A DNA stretch of 64,000 bases from NCBI RefSeq assembly GCF_008064665.1, contig NZ_VRZA01000002.1:682001-746000 (forward strand). The letters are read 5' to 3'. Below the pieces are notes generated by a model. It had not been told where the DNA came from, did no database searches, and was given only the letters and a program-made list of their open reading frames with translations. The translations under genes were made by a program, and so were the position numbers. Below, in pieces: positions 47,479 to 54,156 of the stretch. Every line of letters begins with the position of its first letter. Position 1 is the first letter of the stretch. Source of the stretch: Parahaliea maris (GTDB lineage: Bacteria; Pseudomonadota; Gammaproteobacteria; Pseudomonadales; Halieaceae).

Positions 47479-47676
47479 ATGTTCAATCGCAGTTTCATCA
47501 AACCCGCTACCCTGGCCATCGGCAGCCTGCCGGCCGTGGTAGTGGCGCACCCGGGCCACGGCGGCGGTAGTGCGTTACAGCATGACTGGCAGCACGCCCT
47601 GTGGCTTGGGGCCGCAATGGCCGCCGTGGGTTGGGCGGTGTGGTCTTATCGCAGTTACCGCAGCCGCAGCCGCTAG
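47479..47676 (+). CDS. 65-residue HPGH membrane protein after ureG
   Basis: Starts at ATG 47479 with GGAG upstream, 48 bases after ureG. It shows a signal-like segment ending VVVAHPGHGG, then a histidine stretch (LQHDWQHALW), one hydrophobic helix and a basic Arg/Ser tail. HupE/UreJ nickel permeases also begin their mature part with an H-x-GH motif, but those have about 190 residues and six helices; this one stops after one. It may be a dedicated small nickel-binding or trafficking protein, or a remnant. The TAG stop overlaps the convergent regulator stop (CTAG). Confidence 0.65.
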   Translation: MFNRSFIKPATLAIGSLPAVVVAHPGHGGGSALQHDWQHALWLGAAMAAVGWAVWSYRSYRSRSR

Positions 47677-48599
47677 GCGACCTTCCTCACCAGTGCCCGG
47701 ATCGCGATCCCGGCAGCCGCGGTCCGGTTCTCGACCCCCAGCTTGGTGAACACCTGTTCGAGATGCTTGTTGACGGTGCGGGCGCTGATTTCCAGGATGG
47801 CCCCAATCTCCTTGTTGGACTTGCCATTGGCCAACCAGTAGAGCACCTCGGATTCCCGGGCGGTCAGGTTGAGGGCTCTCTGCAGGCGCGCCGCTTCCGG
47901 CGCGTCGTCCACTTCCTCGATTGTCAGTAGATATTCTTCGCCGGGGCGTACCTGTAGCAGCGTAATACAGAGCTGGTCGCCCGGAGACTGTTCGTCTCCG
48001 GCCGGCACCGCCAGGCTGGCGTCGGTTGCCGGGTTGCCGGCAAGCCAGCTGGCGATCAGTGGTTGCAGAATCTGGCGCTGCCATTCACCGTCGGCCTTCA
48101 GGCGCGCGAACAGGGCCAGCGTATCCGGAGTGGCCCAGCGCAGGGCGCCGTCCTGTCCCACGGTGAATGACTGGTGTCCGGTGCTGTCCAGTGCCTGCTG
48201 GGCGCTGCGGGTGATACGCGCAGACTTCAGGTGCACCCGGATACGGGCGAGCAGTTCGTTGGGGTTAACCGGCTTGGTCAGGTAGTCGATGCCGCCTGCG
48301 TCGAGTCCTTTCAGGACACTGTCCGTATCCGTGAGGCCGGTCATGAATATGACCGGTGTGGCCGCCATTTGCGGGTCGCGTTTCAGTTGCCGGCAGGTCT
48401 CGAAACCGTCCATGCCCGGCATGATCGCATCCAGGAGGATGATATCGGGTCGAATGCGTTTGACGATGGTGAGTGCCTGTTTGCCTTCCAGCGCCACCAG
48501 GGTGTCCATGCCGGCCTGTTCCAGGGTGTCGTTGATGAGGCTGAGGGAGTCCGGTGCGTCATCCACGACCAGTACGGTACAAGGTGTGTGCTCATTCAT
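47673..48599 (-). CDS. LuxR-type response regulator, partner of the permease-kinase
   Basis: 308 residues. The N-terminal receiver domain has the acidic pair in VVDDAPDS, phosphoacceptor D57 in IILLDAIMPGMDG and lysine in DYLTKPV. A middle region of about 100 residues resembles no domain I can name. The C-terminal LuxR helix-turn-helix (about residues 240-305) has LTARESEVLYWLANGKSNKEIG. Its start overlaps the end of the hybrid kinase gene by 8 bases, so they are co-translated and likely a cognate pair. It ends against the urea operon, a reasonable target. Confidence 0.92.
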   Translation of the reverse strand: MNEHTPCTVLVVDDAPDSLSLINDTLEQAGMDTLVALEGKQALTIVKRIRPDIILLDAIMPGMDGFETCRQLKRDPQMAATPVIFMTGLTDTDSVLKGLDAGGIDYLTKPVNPNELLARIRVHLKSARITRSAQQALDSTGHQSFTVGQDGALRWATPDTLALFARLKADGEWQRQILQPLIASWLAGNPATDASLAVPAGDEQSPGDQLCITLLQVRPGEEYLLTIEEVDDAPEAARLQRALNLTARESEVLYWLANGKSNKEIGAILEISARTVNKHLEQVFTKLGVENRTAAAGIAIRALVRKVA

Positions 48600-51500
48600 T
48601 GACGGGTTCCATCCTCAACAGGTCGGCCAGGTCCTGGTAGCGAAATCCGGCGGCCAGGTCGCGCAGGTGCTGCAACTGGTCGTCCCGCAGCAGGGCGGAG
48701 CTGGCCACCGCTTCCAGGCTGCGAGTGACGCCCCGGGCAAAGCCGCTCTCGGCGTAACTGCGCAGCTCACGCAGCAGCGGGTGGTCACACACCGCGCCGA
48801 AGGTTACGTTGCCGGGCGCCGGGCGTGCAAGCACTTCAGGCGTAGTGCTTGTACTGGGTAGTTCGCTGTGCAGCCACTCGAGCTGCAGCAGCTGGCCGAT
48901 ACTCTCCAGCAGCAGGCGGTTGCTGATGGGTTTGGCAAAGTAGGCGTCGAAGGGCTGGTCCTCGTCCACGGTGGTTTCCGGGCCCCGGGCATCGGCAGAA
49001 ATCATGATAATCGGGGCTTTGTGTCCCCGCCGGCGCAGTTCCCGCGCAAGTTCGAGCCCGCTCATGCCCGGCATGCTCATGTCCAGCAGCCAGAGGTCGG
49101 GGTGGAAATCCGCCAGCCGGGCCAGGCAGGTATCGCCATCGGGCGCCTCCCGTGTGCTGAAACCGAGTGGGGATAGCAGGTCCGCAAGCAGGCCGCGGTG
49201 CACGGGTTCATCGTCGACGATCATCACGCAGCGTCGCGCGCCGGCGTAGCCGGTGATGGCCCTGCCCGGGTCGACAGACTGGTCGGCCGTGTCATCACGC
49301 GACAGGTGTAGTACCACCCTGAACTGGCTGCCGCTACCGGGAGTGCTGTCGATGCTCAGTTCACCGCCCATGACTTCGGTCAGCAGGCGCACAATGGTCA
49401 ACCCCAGTCCGGTGCCACTGACCTGGGGAACCTGGCTGCTGCGCACTCGCTCAAAGGGGTCGAGGATGCGCTCGAGGTCGCCGGCTTCAATACCGACACC
49501 GGTGTCGCTGACCACAAACTCCGCCACCTCGTTGCGGTAGCGAACCGTAAAGTCCACCTGGCCTTTTTCCGTGTATTTCACCGCATTCGACAGCAGGTTG
49601 ATCAGGATCTGGCGCAGGCGCTTTTCGTCGCTGTACACGCACCTCGGCAGCCGCTCCGGGCGGTGGTAGTTGAAAGCGATTCCTTTCGCCCTGGCCTGGT
49701 GGCCAAACATGGAAGCCAGTTGTTCCAGCAGCTCCGGCAGCTTAATGCGGTTGCGGTAGATGTCGAGACGGCCGGCCTCGATAGTGGAAATGTCCAGCAG
49801 GCCCTCAATCAGGTCGGTGAGGTATTCGCCGTTGCGGCGGATGATGCGCAGGCCCTTGTCGAAGCTGTCGGGGCCCTCGGGCTGATCGGAAAGAATCTGG
49901 GCGTAGCCCAGAATCGCCTGCAGCGGAGTTCGTAGTTCATGGCTGATGCCGGTGAGGTAGCGACTCTTGGCGTTGTTGGCGCGTTCTGCCAGCTCCTTGG
50001 CTTCCTGTAGCGAGCGGTCGGTGATCTTGTGGGCCTCGATTTCCTGGTACAGCCGCTGGGTCTGGCGGTTGGATTCCGACTGGGCGACTTCGCGGCTCTC
50101 CCTGGCCAGCAGGAACAGCCAGGCCACCACACCGCAGATAATCATCAGGATGAAAAACACGGTCCAGATGGTCTGCGCCAGCAATGCCTGCTGGGCCAGG
50201 TCTTCCGGCGTCATGTGATAGTAAATGACCGCCAGCAGCCCGCCGGTAAGCAGGGTGGTGGTGCTGAACATGGCGAGGAAGCGGGCGATGCGCGAGTCGA
50301 TCGCGGCAACCCAGCGCCGGGGCAGGAACAGGGCGGCGAAGCGCTCCGCCTGCCGTTCCAGGCGACCCTCAGGCTTGCAGTGATCCTTGCAGCGCGCGTC
50401 GAGGGTACAGCACAGTGAGCAGATAGGCCCCTGGTAGGCTGGGCAGTGACTCATGTCAGGGGTTTCGAAAGCCGTCTCACAGATACAGCAGGTATGGTGT
50501 ACGACGCCGCCAGCGGGTTCCACTTCCTGGACGGCGGGGACCAGGGAGGTGGCCCCCCGCGCGAGGTAGTAACGGCTGCGGGTGAGCCAGGCGATAAGGG
50601 GTACCAGCAGGAAGCACAGGCCAAGGCTGATGAAGTGCGCCAGGCTGGCCGCCGTCGCGCCGAACAGGCCGAGGTAGGCGAGAATGCCCACGGTGGATGC
50701 CACGAGCATGGCGCCAACGCCCACCGGGTTCACGTCGTAGAGCCGGGCGCGCTTGAACTCGCCGTGGGCAACGGACAGGCCCAGCGGTTTGTTGATCATC
50801 AGGTCCGCCGACAGCGAGGCCAGCCAGCTCAGGGCGACGATGGCGAAGATGCCGAGGATGGATTCCAGCACCCGGTAGATGCCCAGTTCCATCAGCAGCA
50901 GTGCGATCAGTACGTTGAAGACCAGCCACACCACTCGCCCGGGGTGGCTGTGGGTCAGCCGGGAAAAGAAGTTGGACCAGGCGATAGAGCCGGCGTAGGC
51001 GTTGGTCACGTTGATCTTCATCTGGGACAGGATCACCATCACCCCGGCGAGCATCAGCGCCACCGACGGCGAATCGATCAGGTAATTGAAGGCCATCTGG
51101 TACATGAGAGTGGGGTCGCTGGCCTGCTCGGTGCCCATTCCGCGGGACACCGCCAGGTAGGCGAGAAAAGAACCCAGCAACATCTTGACCAGCCCCACCA
51201 GTACCCAGCCGGGTCCGGCGAGGGTCAGCCAGAACCACCAGCTGCGACGGTTTTCTTCAGTGCGCTCCGGCATGAACCTGAGGTAATCGACCTGCTCGCC
51301 GATCTGGGCGATCAGGGCGAACAGCATGGCCGAGGCCGCGCCGAACAGGGCCAGGTCGAACCCGGTTCCTCTGGGCTGCCCGGGCGGTGTGTAGAGAGTC
51401 CAGTCGGGAACGCGCTGCAACTCGAATACCACGACCAGGCCCAGGGCCAGGATCTGCAAGGTGAGCCACAGACTCTGGGAGCCCACCTGGAATTTACTGA

Positions 51501-52011
51501 TGGCCGAAATGCCGTGGGTAACAATGGGGATAACGGCCACCGCGCTGACCACGTAACCCAGGGCCAGGGGCAGGCCGGTCAGCGCGTTCAGTGCCGAGGC
51601 CAGGATAGCGGCCTCGATGGCAAAAAAAATGAAGGTAAAGGTGGCGTAAATCAGCGACGTGACCGTCGAGCCAAGGTAGCCAAAGCCGGCGCCCCGGGTG
51701 AGCAGGTCGATATCCAGGCCGTGCCGGGCCGCGTAGTACACAATTGGAAAGCCGGTGATGAATATCACCAACGAGACGGTGGCCATGGCCCAGGCGGCGT
51801 TGACGAAACCGTACTGCAGGGTGACAGTGGCGGCGATGGCTTCGAGCGCCATGAATGCAGCGGCGCCAAGCGCAGTGCTGCCCACCTGGGCAATGGAAAA
51901 TCGCCGTGCGTGATGGGCGGTGAAACGCAGGGCGTAATCTTCCAGGGTCTGGTTGCCGACCCATTTGTTGTACTGCCGGCGAACCCGGAAGATGCTTTGT
52001 GTTGCGCGCAC
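48592..52011 (-). CDS. NCS1 permease-like hybrid sensor histidine kinase
   Basis: 1139 residues with a GTG start. Residues 1-480 form a permease-like domain of about twelve helices resembling the NCS1 nucleobase/allantoin/hydantoin transporters (for example GEQVDYLRFMPERTEENRR near 238 and INVTNAYAGSIAWSNFFSR near 333). Residues 505-545 hold nine cysteines (CCIC, then C523, C531, C534, C535, C541, C545), a probable metal site. Two more helices (about 580-635) lead to HisKA with H691 in GISHELRTPL, HATPase (N809, DTGVG, GTGLGL), and a receiver with D977. The C-terminal 75 residues are unassigned. It probably senses an extracellular nitrogen compound. Confidence 0.9.
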   Translation of the reverse strand: MRATQSIFRVRRQYNKWVGNQTLEDYALRFTAHHARRFSIAQVGSTALGAAAFMALEAIAATVTLQYGFVNAAWAMATVSLVIFITGFPIVYYAARHGLDIDLLTRGAGFGYLGSTVTSLIYATFTFIFFAIEAAILASALNALTGLPLALGYVVSAVAVIPIVTHGISAISKFQVGSQSLWLTLQILALGLVVVFELQRVPDWTLYTPPGQPRGTGFDLALFGAASAMLFALIAQIGEQVDYLRFMPERTEENRRSWWFWLTLAGPGWVLVGLVKMLLGSFLAYLAVSRGMGTEQASDPTLMYQMAFNYLIDSPSVALMLAGVMVILSQMKINVTNAYAGSIAWSNFFSRLTHSHPGRVVWLVFNVLIALLLMELGIYRVLESILGIFAIVALSWLASLSADLMINKPLGLSVAHGEFKRARLYDVNPVGVGAMLVASTVGILAYLGLFGATAASLAHFISLGLCFLLVPLIAWLTRSRYYLARGATSLVPAVQEVEPAGGVVHHTCCICETAFETPDMSHCPAYQGPICSLCCTLDARCKDHCKPEGRLERQAERFAALFLPRRWVAAIDSRIARFLAMFSTTTLLTGGLLAVIYYHMTPEDLAQQALLAQTIWTVFFILMIICGVVAWLFLLARESREVAQSESNRQTQRLYQEIEAHKITDRSLQEAKELAERANNAKSRYLTGISHELRTPLQAILGYAQILSDQPEGPDSFDKGLRIIRRNGEYLTDLIEGLLDISTIEAGRLDIYRNRIKLPELLEQLASMFGHQARAKGIAFNYHRPERLPRCVYSDEKRLRQILINLLSNAVKYTEKGQVDFTVRYRNEVAEFVVSDTGVGIEAGDLERILDPFERVRSSQVPQVSGTGLGLTIVRLLTEVMGGELSIDSTPGSGSQFRVVLHLSRDDTADQSVDPGRAITGYAGARRCVMIVDDEPVHRGLLADLLSPLGFSTREAPDGDTCLARLADFHPDLWLLDMSMPGMSGLELARELRRRGHKAPIIMISADARGPETTVDEDQPFDAYFAKPISNRLLLESIGQLLQLEWLHSELPSTSTTPEVLARPAPGNVTFGAVCDHPLLRELRSYAESGFARGVTRSLEAVASSALLRDDQLQHLRDLAAGFRYQDLADLLRMEPVNE

Positions 52012-52038
52012 GCGCTACCCCTGTTTTGGTGTGGTGGC

Positions 52039-52055
52039 GGCACCAATATGGTGCG
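52039..52055. promoter_or_regulatory. NtrC-like dyad 1
   Basis: GGCACC-AATAT-GGTGCG; arms GCACC/GGTGC are perfectly complementary. It matches the NtrC consensus TGCACY-N5-GGTGCA except at the outer bases. It lies between the predicted kinase transcript start and the start codon. Confidence 0.5.
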
Positions 52056-52069
52056 TAGCCGTCTTGTCG

Positions 52070-52086
52070 TGTCTCAATATGGTGCT
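52070..52086. promoter_or_regulatory. NtrC-like dyad 2 (one good half)
   Basis: TGTCTC-AATAT-GGTGCT. The 11 bases CAATATGGTGC (52075-52085) repeat those of dyad 1 (52044-52054) exactly, 31 bases apart, close to three helical turns. Confidence 0.35.
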
Positions 52087-52163
52087 CGCCTTTGCGGTGG
52101 TGGCGTCAATCCCTTGCCCTAAGCATAGTTTGGCGGATCGGCGTGATGATATGACCCTAGGGG

Positions 52164-52180
52164 CTGCAAGTGTTGTGCCG
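52164..52180 (-). promoter_or_regulatory. Sigma-54 promoter of the permease-kinase operon
   Basis: Read on the minus strand, CGGCACAACACTTGCAG has -24 box GGCAC and -12 box TTGCA with exact GG-N10-GC spacing, the best sigma-54 match I found. The predicted start near 52154 leaves a leader of about 142 bases to the GTG start at 52011. Confidence 0.65.
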
Positions 52181-52217
52181 AAAGGTCAACTGCTCTATAG
52201 GGCAATAGCGCCGCTCG

Positions 52218-52234
52218 TGCCCTAACATGGTGCC
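52218..52234. promoter_or_regulatory. NtrC-like dyad 3
   Basis: TGCCCT-AACAT-GGTGCC, two mismatches to the NtrC consensus. It is centred about 70 bases upstream of the predicted sigma-54 start of the kinase operon. Confidence 0.35.
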
Positions 52235-52273
52235 TTGTGTCCCGCCGCAGCGGGCGCTGGCGATAAAAACTGG

Positions 52274-52279
52274 TATGCT
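52274..52279 (+). promoter_or_regulatory. Candidate -10 box of the DUF885 gene
   Basis: TGGTATGCT contains TATGCT with an extended TGG context; no good -35 box. The predicted start lies about 50 bases before the ATG at 52337. Confidence 0.35.
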
Positions 52280-52336
52280 TTACGCCACGCTTGCCTTTCT
52301 TTGCACCGCCTTCACTGAATAGGGAAATCAGACACT

Positions 52337-54064
52337 ATGATCAGGACACTACTATTGGCCATTTCGCTACTCTCGGTGGCGTCGGTGCGCGCCGACTGGA
52401 TCGAGGAAAGCGATCGTTATGCACTGGAGGTGTTGAGCGCCCAGGGCCGTATGATGCCGGAGGAGATGTCCCGGCAGGGCCTGGAGAAGTTCGACGACGC
52501 CGTGCTCGACCTGGGGCCCGACCTCGTCGAACGGCGGGTGGCCCTGTATCGCGCCGAGATCGCGAGGCTGGACGCGGCGCTGGCCAGGGAGGACAACGCC
52601 AGGGTGCGTCAGGACCTGCGAATCATGCGGGGCGAACTGGAAGGCAACGTGACCACCCTGGAACTGGAACACCGGTTTTTGCTGCCCTACGTGGACCTGC
52701 ATGCCTTCCTGTTCAGCAGCTTCCGCGGCCTGCTCGACCCCCGGGTGGATCGCGGCCGCTACCCGGCAGCGCTCGAGCGCCTGCACAAGTACACCGGTGA
52801 GGCCGAAGGCTACCTTCCCATTACCGAACAGGCCCGGGCTCGGACCAGCGAGAGACTGGACGTCGAGGGCCTCCTGGGTCCCTACAGCGGCGAGGTAGAA
52901 AGCGCACTCCAGAGCGCACCGCACCTGGTGTCGGGCCTGCGCAGCGTGTTTGCCGAGTCCGGCCTGGAGGGCTGGCAGGACAGTCTCGCTTTGCTGGAGC
53001 AGCAACTGCAAGAGTACGCCGAGTGGACCCGCAAGGTCGTCCTGCCGCGGGCCCGGGAAGACAATCGCCTGCCCGAGGCGCTCTACGTCAACAACCTGCG
53101 CAACTTCGGGGTGACCGACTCACCCGAAGCCCTGATCATGGAAGCCCAGTACAGCTACCAGCTGATTCGCAGCCAGATGCAGGCGCTGGCCATCCGCATC
53201 GCCGGGGAACGCAACTGGAAACAGCGTGATCTGGTATCCGTATTGCGTCAGTTAAAAGCCGAGCAGATCCCCGAGGACGAGCTGCTGGCGCTTTACCAGG
53301 AGCGGCTGGGAGTGGTCGAGGAGATTATCCGGCGCGAGCAACTGGTGACCCTGCCGGAGCGCGGCGCCGTGATCCGGGTGGCAACGGAGGCGGAAGCCGC
53401 CGCCAGCCCCGCTTCATTCATGAGCCCGCCGCAGCTGATTGATAACACCGGACAGTATGGCGAGTTCGTGCTGGTGCAGAGCAATCCGACCCTGGGTGCT
53501 GAAGCCCGGATGGATGACTGGAGCCACGACGCCATGACCTGGGCGCTGCTGGTGCACGAGGCCCGGCCGGGACACGAATTGCAGTTCAGCCGGCTGGTGG
53601 AGGACGGCACCTCGCTGGCGCGGGCGATCTTTGCCTTCAACAGCGCCAACGTCGAGGGCTGGGGGCTGTATGCCGAATCGATCATGCAGCCCTACCTGCC
53701 TTTGGAGGGGCAGTTATTCGACCTCTATACCCGTCTGCTGCGCGCGGCGCGGATGTTCCTCGACCCGATGGTCAACACCGGCCAGATGAGCCGCGACGAG
53801 GCAGAAGACTTCCTGGTCGAGCAGGCCGGCTTGTCCCGCGCGATGGCAAGCTCCGAGGCCGACCGCTATGCCTTCCGCATGCCGGGGCAGGCAACCTCCT
53901 ACTACTTCGGCTACATCCGCCTGATGCGTCTGCGCACCGAGCTGGAAATTGCCCTTGGTGACCAGTTCGACGCCAAGGCCTTTCACGACTTCGTGCTGCG
54001 CCAGGGGCTGTTGCCGCCTGCCATGCTGCGCGAGGCGGTGCTGGCGCACTTTAACGGCGCCTAG
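52337..54064 (+). CDS. DUF885 family exported protein (predicted metallopeptidase)
   Basis: 575 residues with a signal peptide (cleavage near VRA-D, residue 20). The C-terminal half carries the DUF885 signature VHEARPGHELQFSR with H407, a likely zinc motif, followed by FNSANVEGWGLYAESI and the late RYAFRMPGQATSYYFGY. Members are mostly annotated as uncharacterised or as dipeptidases. It probably acts in the periplasm. AGGGAAATC precedes the ATG. The next gene, also a metalloprotease, follows by 92 bases in the same direction. Confidence 0.85.
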   Translation: MIRTLLLAISLLSVASVRADWIEESDRYALEVLSAQGRMMPEEMSRQGLEKFDDAVLDLGPDLVERRVALYRAEIARLDAALAREDNARVRQDLRIMRGELEGNVTTLELEHRFLLPYVDLHAFLFSSFRGLLDPRVDRGRYPAALERLHKYTGEAEGYLPITEQARARTSERLDVEGLLGPYSGEVESALQSAPHLVSGLRSVFAESGLEGWQDSLALLEQQLQEYAEWTRKVVLPRAREDNRLPEALYVNNLRNFGVTDSPEALIMEAQYSYQLIRSQMQALAIRIAGERNWKQRDLVSVLRQLKAEQIPEDELLALYQERLGVVEEIIRREQLVTLPERGAVIRVATEAEAAASPASFMSPPQLIDNTGQYGEFVLVQSNPTLGAEARMDDWSHDAMTWALLVHEARPGHELQFSRLVEDGTSLARAIFAFNSANVEGWGLYAESIMQPYLPLEGQLFDLYTRLLRAARMFLDPMVNTGQMSRDEAEDFLVEQAGLSRAMASSEADRYAFRMPGQATSYYFGYIRLMRLRTELEIALGDQFDAKAFHDFVLRQGLLPPAMLREAVLAHFNGA

Positions 54065-54156
54065 GTTTCCGGCGACTCGTGTCAGGGGCGGGGGGCGCTG
54101 CTACACTCTCTCCTCGCCTGCTTTTCCCCCGCTTACACTCGTTGTTGGAGTCTCTC

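Larger units (their letters stand above)
52012..52336. other. Divergent control region, kinase operon / DUF885 gene
   Basis: 325 bases holding a sigma-54 promoter on the minus strand (52164-52180), three NtrC-like dyads (52039, 52070, 52218) and a likely sigma-70 -10 box TATGCT at 52274-52279 toward the DUF885 gene. No ORF of note. Confidence 0.6.

Noticed and set aside
48174-52122. Long open frames on the plus strand across the kinase operon, up to 558 codons
   Set aside because: They are antisense to well-supported kinase and regulator domains and have no recognisable protein features.
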